This document shows positions 1 to 11,708 of a DNA stretch of 64,000 bases, piece after piece. The DNA lies in NCBI GenBank assembly GCA_964058845.1, contig CAXKVR010000936.1, positions 67,001 through 131,000 of the forward strand, given 5' to 3'. Position 1 is the stretch's first letter, and every line of letters starts with the position of its first letter. Made by a program: the position numbers and the translations under genes. Under the pieces are notes generated by a model, which made no database searches, was not told the origin of the DNA, and saw only the letters and a program-made list of their open reading frames with translations. This stretch comes from Carex sylvatica (Eukaryota > Streptophyta > Magnoliopsida > Poales > Cyperaceae).

Positions 1-234
1 AAGAAATGACAGAAAGACGACGTATTACTAGAATATTTTCGACAATTACATGCTTGTAGCTCTTTTAATTAACGACCATTTGTTCATATATTTCTACTGG
101 CTTTTTAGTTTTACATGAATTAATATAAACATAAATCAATACAAAATAAAGAAATCCATACACATCGGTGTTATTCATACCGGATAAACTCTGAAGACAA
201 ATTGGATCTTAGTCACTGCCAAATCCTCCAAAAC

Positions 235-3200
235 CTAATCATCTTCCGAGGACCCCAACCCACCGCAAAATGAATCACACCTCTGTCGCTTGTGGTAGGA
301 AGCTATATCAACATTGAACAGGATTAAGTAAAAAAAATCAAATACACAATGATAACCCCTGATTTACATAATATTTATTACTCATACTAATTTATCTGAT
401 CATTTTGTAAGTGAACTGCAATGATGGGAATTTCATAAAATTCTCTTCACACTCTAATTAACAAAAATGAATTACAAAAACAGTCAGGTACTTCATTGAT
501 ATGAATTCTCCAAGTTTACCATTAAATTTATTTTGGGATTCTAGTTCTCAAATGGCAACAATAATTATTCGCTGGACTAAAATGGATAGTTGCTGGACTA
601 ATTTGACAACTGGCAGTATCCATATACGATATTTTATATAGGTACAGATGGAAGGTTGGGTTAATATGTTCTTTTTTTTAAGATCATTGGAAGTGAGTAT
701 CAAAATTCGGAGCAAAAAAGCACCAGTATAGAAAAATAAACACAAAGCCAATCCTGTAAGGACCAGTAAAGCGCCACACTCACTGTATTTTCCATCTGAC
801 ACAGAAAGTGACAATTTCTGTTAGAAAAGATTAAATTGGCCTACTCCTGTCCAGCTTGAATAATGAAAGACAATCAACCAACCGAGGAAAGAAACACAAT
901 ATATAAATTTGAAACATAACATACAACAGAACCAAGTGAACCATTTTTTTTTTTTTTTTATTCAGTTATAAGTTATAACTTATAACCAATTTGGTCAAAC
1001 CACGTGGAGAAGGCTGAAGATCTGAACTGGTACGACATATAGGGAAATAACAGAAAGAGGGCTGAGCATGAGAAATGGTATAACATACCAGAGAAGGAAA
1101 GAAAGGCCAGCCGGAGGCAATAGCCAGTGACGAAAAAGCATATCAGTACCAGGAGAAAAAATATCAGGAAACAATGCTGGTAAACCATCAAGTATATGTT
1201 CATACCAGATCGGCTCAAGCAAAGAACATCAAAACCAGAGGAAAACCTATCTCAGACCTTAATAACATATTGCGGAAGCAAAAAATACTTTGGAATTCTT
1301 TTATTCCGACTGAGGAGCGGTACTTTAAAACGTGCCCCACTCCATGTACTAATATTGGAAATCAATTATTGTTATTAAATCAATCAAGCACTTAGATCAT
1401 TTTCAGTGGTTCGACTCTGCACTTAATTTCTTTCATATATGGCAAAATAGATAAATAGACTCAATCAATCAAGTGCTAATAAACATGGTCAAATTAAATT
1501 TGGCTCGGCACTGGACGTCATAGCCTTTACCATTTAGGTTCGACCTTTTTTTTTATGTGTGGATTTCGTAAACTATGGCGTCCCTGATAGGCGTCATAGT
1601 CTACTGCTGTTTTTCTCATTTAAAAAAAATATTCCTATCATTTTTTGTTGTTGAAAAATAGACATAAATGCCCTTCTATTTATATAAAAGACGGACTAAC
1701 AAAGACCAGTAAACAGGAAAATGCAAAACTATCCCTACAAACCTTACAAATAGCAACAAATAAAAAAATGCAAAATGACCCCTAAAAAACCCAGAATGCC
1801 TTATATTGGTCTCAGGAGCACTGACGTTAGCGGAATCTGATTCCTCTTCAATTACTATTTTGAGATTCATGGGTTGTTACCGATCTGACCAAAAATTTTA
1901 TAAGTAGAAGATAAAAATAATAATAATTGAAAAAATAAAAATGATAGGAATGTGTTCTGGCATACATGCTTGCTGCTTGTTTACTGTTGTGACAAATTTT
2001 TCTACTCTTTTGTCAAATTATTGTGCTAGTGTATTCCTAAAATTATTGTATTTTTCTACTCTTTTGCCAAATTATTGTAAAAGGTGGTCCTATCGGAATC
2101 AAATTCAAAATTTGGGAAAATGGAAGTGTAACTGTGCAAGCAAGTGCCTACCATTACTGTTACAATAGATCTTGAAATATCTTTTATGCATTCTTTCCCA
2201 TGATTTTGAAGTCAAACATGAAGAAATCAAATACATACCGAACAGTCAATTTTTTTTTACAAATTTTGTCACTGTGATCCATACAAAGAATTCTATATGG
2301 TATACAATCAAATAAATATATTTCCAGGTACAAATATATTTCCAAATTGCTCAATTTTCTCTCTGTGAAAATATTGATAAAAAATAATTGAATATCTACT
2401 GTATAGAAGTTGCTTTCCTTATCTCAATGGCTGGAATTGCGGTACAAATTATAAACTATTATGCTGAACCAATGAGTTGTTAATCAAACAAACGCAAAGG
2501 AAAAAAAAAATTGCAAAGTGTTAAATGTCTGACTATAAACAGTTCACGAAGTATTTGAGGCTACGGTAAACATGGTGCGGTTTAGAAAACAATCAATTTG
2601 GCACTAAGTTTTGAGTCAATTTAGTAGTATGAAAAGATAATCATCTATGGAAGTGTAAAACTACAACTATTTGAACATTTCAGGGGAAAAAAATCAAAAT
2701 GGACAATTCGTAATACTAATTATTCAAATATAATAAGTAAAATACTTACAGCACAGTATAATCTTTAGGAGATATGCAAAACTGGCTGAAACTCGTTGTA
2801 ATGTAAATGCAGAATCATTTTCACCTGTAAAATAAATGCAGAAGGGAAGCAAATTATTTACAATTTTTCTACCTTTATATATTGGTACAGACGAAATGTA
2901 CACATTTTCCCTTTTTTTTGTGTGCGCACTAAAACTTGACATAGATCATAGGTAACATTAAAGCACTAACAACTAATTATGTCAAATATCTATTTTCTGA
3001 AAACACGTACTAAGAGCTCCATATGCAGAGAAATTTACAGCCGGACTCTACTAAAACTGAATCAACTTAAATATCTGAACCTTTGTAGCAGTCTATACTA
3101 TCTATATCTAACACATATTCTGCAAAAATTTCACTTAAACATATGGCAAGCATGTGAAGTACAGATTGGGCGACTTAGCACAAACATGGGGAATAGAAAT

Positions 3201-3660
3201 TTGCAGAAATTGACAGATTTGCAGAAATTGACAAATTTGGGCGACTTAGCACAAACCGGAAAATTGAATAGAAATAAGAAATGAAATCGTAGTCAAAATG
3301 AAAGAGGATCTTACCAGTCGGTTCAAGCAGAGGCTACCAAAAACGAAGACGTTGTTCGGCGTTACAGTGAGAAGAAATTGCTGTAGAGGGAGAAAGGGAA
3401 GCGGAGAAGCAGATGAAAGAAGCGAAAAATCTGGAAGCAGGATGAAGGGCTCAGTGCGTGAAACGGAAGGGAAGAAAAGGTAAGCGGGAGGAAGGGCCCA
3501 ATGCGCGAACACACCGAAGATAAGGAAGAAAAGAAAGCGGTGAGAAAGAGAGGGCAAAACACGTAGCATTAGATTAACACGCGTAAAGCGGAAAGAGATG
3601 GGAACGACAGATAGCACAAATAGTGGTTTTTTTTTTTTTTCGTTGATGACATCAGGTGAC
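235..3660 (-). other. possible unidentified minus-strand gene, pieces only
   Basis: Three pieces look exon-like when read on the minus strand. A pyrimidine-rich stretch at about 3315-3660 resembles a 5' leader and ends in a good donor (G|GTAAGA at 3315/3314); it holds a GGGCCC-type site near 3497. A 75-bp piece at 2750-2824 lies between a TTTTACAG acceptor and a GTAAGT donor and is open (it reads ...ENDSAFTLQRVSASF...). A 68-bp piece at 235-302 follows an AG acceptor and ends in TAG at 235-237, reading ...CDSFCGGLGSSEDD. I recognise no family, and the frames across the joins are untested. Longer open frames here (548-814, 973-1222) encode hydrophobic strings that look like T-rich intron read through. 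The rest of 305-2745 shows no gene or repeat I can name. Confidence 0.25.
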
Positions 3661-3879
3661 ATAAGCACAAAATGATCTGATCCATTATTACTTGATCAGA
3701 AGGCAGTGAGAGGAGGTGTTACTGTTCATTGCTACAGTAACTCCCCATTCAACTTTTATAGGATATAATAACGTAGCCTGTTCGGTACTGAGCGGAAGTG
3801 TCAAACTTTAGTCCCACAAGGAGTTCTTTATTTGGATTGAATCCATTTATATATATCTTTGCGTTGATATGCTCCGAAA

Positions 3880-4148
3880 AGTTTACTCGGATAGAGGAGA
3901 GAGAATACTGGGATCTCTGATTTGGGATCTGCAATAGTATACGGGTTTTGGATAGTAGGAAATGCTGATGTACGCGGATATCCGCTCCAGAAATTCTGGG
4001 TACGATATTATTTATCCGAATTCGTATCCAACTATAATCTGCATAATTGAGCAATATCCAAATCCATTTAACCGAATTCGGGTCTCAGGCATCTGCGGAT
4101 GGATCGGATTCGGAGTGGATAATTCGGATCTGTTTACACCCCCTATTA
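3880..4148. mobile_element. degenerate hAT-like non-autonomous element
   Basis: The tract is rich in CGGATAT/ATCCGAAT words and ends with a segment (GGATCTGTTTACACCCCCTA) that mirrors the GGGGTGAAAAC/GTTTTCACCCC ends of the related elements at 11283, 57758 and 63260. The other end is not clear, so the left boundary is approximate. No coding capacity is seen. Confidence 0.4.
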
Positions 4149-4454
4149 TTATGGGATAGGTATCCTCTGCGGAGTTTTTAATCTGATTCGTTCGTTTTGA
4201 TCGGACAGACCAAATTAGAGGGGACCTAAATTTTGAAATCTGATCTGATCCGTCCAATTAAAATAAACGAATTAAATTAAAAACTCCGCACAGCTCCGCA
4301 GAACATAGCAATTATATTATTATGTATCCAAAGAGCATGCAACAAACCGTTATTATCAAGTTGTGCTATTTTGAGTTTGACATATGTGCATTCAGTCTGA
4401 AATCTAGTGTTGATTTGAGTGATCAGTTTGACCACATCTAAGCTTGGGAGCTTA

Positions 4455-4758
4455 TTGAAATGTGCTTGAAGACCAAATTTTATATTTTTCTGAATTTTTT
4501 TACTATTTATTAAGCCACTTTGAAAATTACTGATCCAACGGTGGCTTAACAAAACAGTAAAATCAAAAGCCACCGTTGGATCAGCGATTTTCAAAGTGCC
4601 TTAATAAATAGTAAAAAATTTCAGAAAAATATAAAATTTGGTCTTTAAGCACATTTCAATATAGAGATCGCATCTACCGGTTCAGATCGACATTTTGGAT
4701 TTTAAAATTTTAAATTTAAATCGGTAGCACTTCGGCACTACCGAATGCATATTAGTCT
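4455..4758. mobile_element. foldback MITE, family FB (copy 1, left end eroded)
   Basis: Two long inverted arms surround a short centre. Each arm contains the family core AGACCAAATTTTATATTTTT followed by TACTATTTATTAAG, and the inner hairpin carries CCAACGGTGGC on one side and its complement on the other. The right terminus reads back as GACTAATATGCATTCGG, the terminal type also seen at 59962-60384. The matching left terminus is not recognisable, so this copy is partly degraded. No protein is encoded. Confidence 0.7.
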
Positions 4759-5378
4759 CTCTCTATATATAGTGAATGTGGGTACAATTAATATTTTTAT
4801 TTAATAATTAAATTTTCATTTAAATAAATTAATGCATGCATCTAATGACCGCTTAGTGAATTTGAACATATCTTATTTTAGTGCATGTAGAACGATTGGA
4901 GTATATGTACGTACGTACTACTCTCTTTTTTAGGTTTATCATTTTTACTTTGGTTCGTTGTACAAATTAAATCAACGTTTTTACTATTGGAGGAAAGCAA
5001 ACGTTGGTAAAAATAAATCCAACTATAGAATATTTTTTATTTTAACTGTGTTCCAAGTAATGCACAAATCATCGAGCAACTTCACATGAAAATAGAACCT
5101 TGTTATATTAATTGTCCTCATTTCTTAAATTTCACATGATCTCCGGTACAATTCCTCTCCCCACAAATCCTTCAATATCATGTCAATATCCATAAAACAT
5201 TGAACTACACTCAAAATATCTGAAATCTCAAGGCATAGAATAATGACAATGTCAAGTTCTATGCCGTAAATTTATGCTGCTTAAAAGTAAAATTGAATCA
5301 TTTAATTGAAAATAAACAAAAGTTCTTTTGAAAGAAAAAGAATTTAGATAGGTACGAATTTTACCGGTCTGAACATAT

Positions 5379-5570
5379 AATTTAATATAACTTTATTTGT
5401 TTTGATCGGTAGCATATTTACTGGTTTAATTTAATATAATTTAATTTAACTTTATTTGTTTTGATCGGTAGCATATTTACTGGTTTAATTTAATATAATT
5501 TAATATAATTTAATATAATTTAATATAAATTATCTGTAGTATTTTTAATATAAAATTTTATTTGTTTTGA
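5379..5570. repeat. AT-rich tandem repeat, about 62-bp unit
   Basis: A unit containing TTTATTTGTTTTGATCGGTA followed by GCATATTTACTGG is present twice in tandem. A third partial copy follows after a run of TTTAATATAA pentamer-like steps. This is simple local tandem duplication in non-coding DNA. Confidence 0.7.
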
Positions 5571-5699
5571 TCGGTAGTATGTACCGATACAAACTAAATT
5601 ATGTAGATTTACATCTCTATAAAATAATACCGTTAATTTGGTATTACTCTTGTTACGAGAGTTGTCTGGATACGCACATACCCCCTGGATACGCACATA

Positions 5700-5795
5700 C
5701 CCCCTCGTAGATCCATGCACCGCGCAAAGACCAACTTTTAAAATTTACCCCCTCGTAGACCCATGCACCGCGCAAAGACCAACTTCTAAAATTTA
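5700..5795. repeat. two tandem 48-bp units
   Basis: The unit beginning CCCTCGTAGA, followed by a block with CCGCGCAAAGACCAACTT, occurs twice side by side with two or three differences. It is preceded by a smaller direct duplication (GGATACGCACATACCCCCT twice). The tract is continuous with the tRNA-like sequence to its right and may be the body of the same short element. Confidence 0.65.
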
Positions 5796-5807
5796 TATTC
5801 TAGTGCT

Positions 5808-5875
5808 AGGCGTGAATCGAACTTGAATTATTTGTATTATAACCATACAACTTCGCCACTGAACAACATCATGCT
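5808..5875 (-). other. tRNA-like / SINE head-like sequence
   Basis: On the minus strand the sequence shows an A-box-like GTTCAGTGGCGAAG and, about 35-40 bases further on, a B-box-like GTTCGATTC, the spacing of an internal pol III promoter. No full cloverleaf can be drawn by eye, so this is not called a functional tRNA. With the repeated tail at 5640-5795 it resembles a tRNA-derived SINE remnant. This is inference from motifs only. Confidence 0.35.
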
Positions 5876-5879
5876 TTGC

Positions 5880-7528
5880 ATTAAAATACTTTTTTATTTA
5901 ATGTATAGTTGCGTTATAGTATCATCTCCTCCTCAGAATTTTTTATAATTAATTTATATATACAAGTGTTCAATTAATATTGTAATTAAAATAATAATAA
6001 AAAATATATATATAATAGACATATCGTATCCATGATTTTTTTAAATTGTCGTATCGCCGTATCCGTATCGTATCCGATACGATACCCGTATCCATGCAAC
6101 ATAGGTTTTTACTCAAAAAAACTGTCATTTGACTTACGCGAATACTGTAAAACTCCATATTTCATACTATAAATTTAAATAACGAATTATATATAATACG
6201 TAATTCAAAATTCTAAGAACCAATGACTCTTACAAGTGGTCCTGAGTACTAATTGTTTGCAACTTGTACAACTTACCAAACTGTCTGTACTTATTGCGAG
6301 ACCACTTGCTGTACTTTCAAATAAACAACTTCTAGAAGGTTTAAAAAATTGACCACTTCTCAAACTTGCAGTTATTTCCAAAAAAAATCTCAAATTATGC
6401 AAAATTAATTTTATTACATCAAAAGTATTTTTTTTTCTGAAATTAAAATTTTACTGTCCTTCATTAAACAAACTTATATTTCTATCAAGTCATAAGGTTC
6501 ATAAAACAGCACACAATTCGGTTGCATGTGGTTTAGTTAATTACAGAAATTGATGAAATTAAAGGTTCAATATATCCACTGCAACATGAAGTAATTGCAT
6601 ATTAATTAGGCCTGACCTGGCCTCGATCGGTTCAAGACGACCATATTAATTCTAGGGTTTTGTTAAGGTATATATAGAAATAATTGTCTGTTAAACCAAA
6701 TGATTAATAAGTGAATTACACTGTTCGATATGATTAGTAGTAGCATTTTAGCTGCTGGAGATGATTCATATATAGGTTAAAGTTCTAGAAAATGACCATC
6801 TTACCGGGAACAAAATTTTGCTTCAAAAACTGCTCTAGTAGTAAGCGCTTTTTTTTTTTTTTTTTTTTTTTAAAAGAGAGAGAGAGAACTAAAGGTACAG
6901 TCCATGGAGAAAGATCAATTTTGCAAGCAATTAGCAATGAGATAATTATATAGCTTGTTGCATGTTTTATTATGGTGAATTAATATATAGTCTACCATCT
7001 ACTTGAATTCTCGGTCGAGTTAAAAGAGAAAAAAAAGAAAAAGGCAACAACATCTTTTGGCAGCCACTGTGTTGACCAAACCTTGAGAGAGAGAGAGAGA
7101 TTGAGTGAAGAGTCAGGAATTCATCTCACTCAAGGTAACAGACTAGTAGTGAGCGTGCTAGGCCCTAACATTGTCCAGTAATACAGTATAAAATGCAAAC
7201 ACCAAACTAGTAGTGAGCGTGCTAGGCCCCAACATTGTCCAGTAATAGACAAACTGTTAGCAAACGAGTCAACTACAAGTCATGATTGAGCAACGAACCA
7301 CGGGCTTTTTTGCCAGCGCTGCACAACCAGTAAGTACACAGTGGGGGGGGGGGGGGGGGGGGGGGGGTTGACGCCACAATATAGCTACACTTATTTGTTC
7401 AACAAAGTAAGAATAACAAGCCTACACTTATTTGTTCAAATTAAATTTAATAAAAAAGTGACGATGAGAGAGAAAAAAAATTCATAATATTTTGTCTTAT
7501 TTGAATTATATATATATATATATGTAGT
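5880..7528. other. gene-free AT-rich stretch with homopolymer runs
   Basis: No supported gene. There is a T-run near 6850-6871, GA microsatellites near 6873 and 7086, two near-identical copies of CTAGTAGTGAGCGTGCTAGG about 60 bases apart (7143 and 7206), and an uninterrupted run of 25 G at 7343-7367. The G-run could fold as a G-quadruplex or reflect an assembly limit. Confidence 0.6.
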
Positions 7529-7929
7529 AAGGCTACGCTACTTCGTGAATTAATGAGGGTGTTTTAATTCGCATTCATATCTCTAGTTTTGAAGTTCAAA
7601 TAGCCGATCCAAACTGTTAAACGTTTAATCTATATTAAAATGTGTTTGGAGACCAAATTTTATATTTTTTGAAATTTGTTTACTATTTATTAAGATGGTT
7701 TGAAAATCGTTGTTTTTATTAAAATTTTGCACCATTAAAAAACAGTAATTTTCAAATCATCTTAATAAATAGTAAAAAATTTTCAAAAAAATATAAAATT
7801 TGGTCTCCAAAAATACTTTAATATGGATTAAACATCTAACGGTTTGGATCGGCTATTTGAACTTCGAAACTAGAGATATGAATGTGAATTAAAACAGCCC
7901 GTTTAATTCGCGAAGTAGCGTAACCTTTC
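7529..7929. mobile_element. foldback MITE, family FB (copy 2)
   Basis: The terminal inverted repeats read GGCTACGCTACTTCG... on the left and ...CGAAGTAGCGTAACC on the right, and the inverted homology continues inward through most of the element. Both arms carry the family core (AGACCAAATTTTATATTTTT and TACTATTTATTAAG). The element lies between a TA microsatellite on the left and a CT/TA microsatellite on the right, so a target duplication cannot be resolved. Confidence 0.8.
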
Positions 7930-8628
7930 TCTCTCTCTCTCTATATATATATATACATATAATAAGTTGAATTATTAGAGTATGTTTGTTAAATAGAAAT
8001 TAAACTGAGAAGAAGAAAAGATTCAGGTGCAATTTCGACACATCCCATTTGTCATATAGATTTTTAAATTTCAAATATTAGAAGACCATTTCTCAAATAA
8101 ATAAAATCCAAGAAGTACACATAGTACCTGTTCGGCTGGGAAGATTAAGCTTCCTTAAGGGTCCGTAGGCTCTTAATTAAGCCGAACGGAACGGATGCTC
8201 CTTAGCACGGATTTAGATACCTTTTTAGCGCTGAATTCTTAATCCACCCTCTTTCCTTCCTTAAGAAATGAGGCACCTACAGCAGCTCAGAGCCCGAGGC
8301 ACAAAAATAAAAAACGTCCTTTTATCTCCAACCGAAATTGCTTGTTCTACCATACGCACATGTATCCTACATACGCACACCACAAAATTAAATATAATCA
8401 TCAATTTAGCTTTTGAACACTACCCAATATCCAAGTAGGCTAGTATAATTTTTTAGCTCAAAATTAAAAAAAATACTAATAAAATAAAATTTGTTAAGAT
8501 AGTTATCTTGTATATATGTTGAATATATAAATTTCAAGCCAATAAATTAGTATTCATTATGAATTTGTAGTTTTCTTAGGCTCTAGCCATATTGTAGATC
8601 AAGGTAAACCACAAAATATTTGTATGAA

Positions 8629-9015
8629 GAGAGGGTTCAAATGCACTCAAATTTTTGTGTACCCAAATGCACCCTATTTTTTATCTCCGTTTTCAAAGTC
8701 AAAACAGTTAATCCGAATCGTTAGATGTGATCTATATATTAAGATGTACTTGGAGACCAAATTTTATATTTTTTTTAAAAAATTTACTATTTTTTTAGAT
8801 TTATTGAAAATCGCTGTTTTTTATGGTCCAGATTTGCTAAAAACAGCGATTTTCAATAAATCTAAAAAAATAGTAAAAAAATTCCAAAAAATGTAAAATT
8901 TGGTCTCCAAGCACATCTTAATATATAGATCGCATCTAACGGTTCGGATTGACTATTCAGACTTTAAAAACAGAGAAAAATAATTTGAAAGATAGAGTGC
9001 ATTTGAACCCTCTTC
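8629..9015. mobile_element. foldback MITE, family FB (copy 3), 9-bp target duplication
   Basis: The element starts GAGAGGGTTCAAATGCACTC and ends with the inverted equivalent GAGTGCATTTGAACCCTCTTC. It is flanked on both sides by TTGTATGAA (8620-8628 and 9016-9024), a perfect 9-bp duplication typical of Mutator-type insertion. The inner hairpin is of the TTTTTTAGATTTATTGAAAA type, shared with the half element at 27478. It is non-coding. Confidence 0.88.
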
Positions 9016-9024
9016 TTGTATGAA

Positions 9025-11282
9025 AATATTTAACAATGCGTAAACTATTGGTGTCATTTTTTATAGTAAAAGTGAGAATAATAAATTATGGGTTAATTGA
9101 TGTTTATTTGTGCTTTATATACGGTTGAAAAATTACGAGAGATACGTACATATCTCCATTCCTTTTCTCAATATGTGAATTTTCTGATCAAAGAATGTTT
9201 ATATTTTGATAAAAAATAGTTTCTTACAGGTGGCATCTCTAACTTCATTTAAGAAAATCATAATATATAGTTCATGATATAGTTACTAGGAATTAAGAAG
9301 GAAAAAAAATTAGAGCCAACTATTTACTGTGCTATATTTTTTTGCCTTATAATTCATATTGCATTTGAAGAACAAAAATGCAAGTTATTTAATTAATAAT
9401 ATATAAATAAAGTGCAAAAACAAAACTTTTTATCGTTATTAAAATTGGGGTGAAATTAAATTGTTTTAACTCCATGACATTTTATCCCTTCATAATCACA
9501 TCACAAATTCAGTTTTTTTTTTATTCAAGCGTTATATGTTAATTTCCAACAACTCCGCTCATATTACGATACATTATTCTCATTTAGTAATTTTTCTATT
9601 TTTTATTTTTATTTTGGAAAGACCATTGATATCATACCTTATGCACCAGAGACAGGAATGTTGTTTCTCTGTTACAACTTTCCTGACTCAACTCCTATTA
9701 CTTGTGACGGGTGGGTCCTACAGAAAGACTCATATCGTAGTCACTCACTACAGGAAGAGAAGCAGAGGATATTTAACAAAAGAAAACATAAAGTAAAGTA
9801 AAGCAGTGGTACTCGACACCTGTCAAACTCTTGACTTTACTGTAAAGAAGTTGAAACGATGGGAGAATTGAAAATAATTATAAATGAAACTTGATTGTGT
9901 TTCAAACTTTCAATGTATATAGATTCGGAGATTTGGAATAACACCAAAACAGAAGGGCTTTCTTGTAAATTCAATGGACGTGCTCTGAATCTCTAACGCA
10001 TCTGTAAAACAAGCACAAATTAAAAGGAAATGATCGATGTGGAATGCACCGGTACCTTTAATATTCATGCAAAACAGATCGAACAGTCTAGATCTAAACT
10101 CAAGGTCAAGATCTTCGGTTTCACTTATGTTTACAGGGTGAAGTTCTTTCATAAAGAATGTTCGAACGTTCTACAAATCAACGTTTATATATTTTTTTTT
10201 TCAAAATATTTGATAGACTAAAACAGTTAGCATAGACCGCTAATTAGTTATTAATGTGATTTCGCTATTTGGACGTTTTGACCTCTAAATGTTACAGATT
10301 ATCATGTTTTCCTTATATGTCGAATTATCCCGAATCCATTTTCCATTGTTGATATTTTATTTATTTATTTTCCTATTAATAAAAATTTCGGCATCTCACG
10401 CATCTTTTGATGAATGATATCAGCGTCAATAGGAGACAAAATTAGAAAAATAAGATAAGAGTTCCTAGATAAATAAATATTATGTAATTTCATTTTATAA
10501 GAAAGGCTAATACTATAAATTTTCTAGTGCTGAACACGTTTACTTTATAATATATATCATGCTGTAGTATAACAGTACTGGAAAATTAAAGTTGACTTCT
10601 TGGATGTAAATTATTTTCCTCCTTTTTTTTGTTCTCGTCTTTAAATAGATTCAAATTCCTATGGCTATTATAAATTGAAGAACATTATGATGAGTTTGTG
10701 ACTAGTCTATGCGCATAATTCATTTATTGAGATTTATTAACATGTAACGAGTCATAATTAGAGAAACAATGTAGTCCGTAAATCATTGTGTCAAATTCCA
10801 AGTCTCGCTTACCAAATATTTTTATATATATTCTCTGAGAGCTCAAAGTACAACTGTTTACAAAACTTAATTAATATTTATCTACAAGAGCAATGCAAAT
10901 ACATAAAAATAAATAAAACGGTATAATATGTATATACCGTTTCATATGTTTAGTATGTGTCATGTCATATTCATCAAATATAATATTATTGTGTCATATA
11001 TATATTTTTTTTATTCGCTAACTTGATTGTGAAATAAAATTAACTGTCAATTTCTTTTCGATAATTTGATGGCAATAAATTGAGTAAAATAGTTATACTA
11101 ATTAAATAGTGGCAACGAATGAAATTGCAATAATGTAAATTAGTTTTATCACATAAGCTTCATGTTTGTTTTAATTTATTACAGGTGCAAAACTAAAAAC
11201 ATGTGCCACATGCATGCAATCATTTTGTATTAGCCACACAACAATTACAATTTACCGATAAATATGGTACTTATATATGCAT
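9025..11282. other. gene-free AT-rich stretch
   Basis: No supported gene. At 10030-10180 there is a block (GTGGAATGCACCGG, then AACTCAAGGTCAAGATCTTC and TTTCACTTATGTTTACAGGGTG) whose left part recurs near 20515-20595 and whose right part recurs near 23320-23395. This suggests a dispersed, degraded repeat. The remainder is AT-rich with short poly-T runs. Confidence 0.5.
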
Positions 11283-11613
11283 AAGGGGTGAAAACAGTAT
11301 GAATAATATGTGATATGTATTTGATCCATATTTAAAAATTTAGATGCAGATATCCGAATAGTAGATATATATTAAATATTTTAATATATATTATGAAAAA
11401 ATTATGTTATTCACCATTATAATTCGATAAATATTATGAACTTTAATATTTTTTAATATTATTTTAATAAATATTCGATCTGATCCAGATTCTTCTGATA
11501 TGTCTGATATCCGCTCTGTACTCGTATCCGGATTCGGATTTGGAAAATGAAAACAAAAATATGGATATAGTTTTACCACTTTTCTCTTCGTATCCGCTCC
11601 GTTTTCACCCCTA
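11283..11613. mobile_element. hAT-like MITE, GGGGTGAAAAC family (copy 1)
   Basis: The ends are AAGGGGTGAAAAC and GTTTTCACCCCT, an inverted pair. The interior is AT-rich with TATCCG/CGGATA words and a segment (ATTATGAAAAAATTATGTTA) that recurs near 63430. No coding frame. I could not identify an 8-bp duplication around this copy. Confidence 0.65.
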
Positions 11614-11641
11614 AGCGGTAAGCCCGGACCACGGACCCCGG

Positions 11642-11708
11642 GACCCTGAAACCCGAAACCCCAGACCCCAAGCCTCAAACCACAAATCCTAAACCCTAAA
11701 CCAGAAAC
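11642..11708. repeat. degenerate interstitial telomere-like tract
   Basis: About nine consecutive 7-base steps resemble the plant telomere heptamer CCCTAAA (for example CCCTGAA, CCCGAAA, TCCTAAA, CCCTAAA, CCAGAAA). The 7-base register is maintained while the sequence has decayed. It follows directly after the hAT-like element at 11283. Confidence 0.55.

Noticed and set aside
548..1222. Hydrophobic minus-strand frames as membrane protein exons
   Set aside because: Composition reflects T-rich DNA on that strand, two frames overlap each other, and I see no consistent splice borders or family motif.
3246..3668. 140-codon minus-strand frame as a protein
   Set aside because: It is Leu/Ser/Phe/Pro-rich from a polypyrimidine tract that fits a leader exon better, and it runs across a strong splice donor at 3315/3314.
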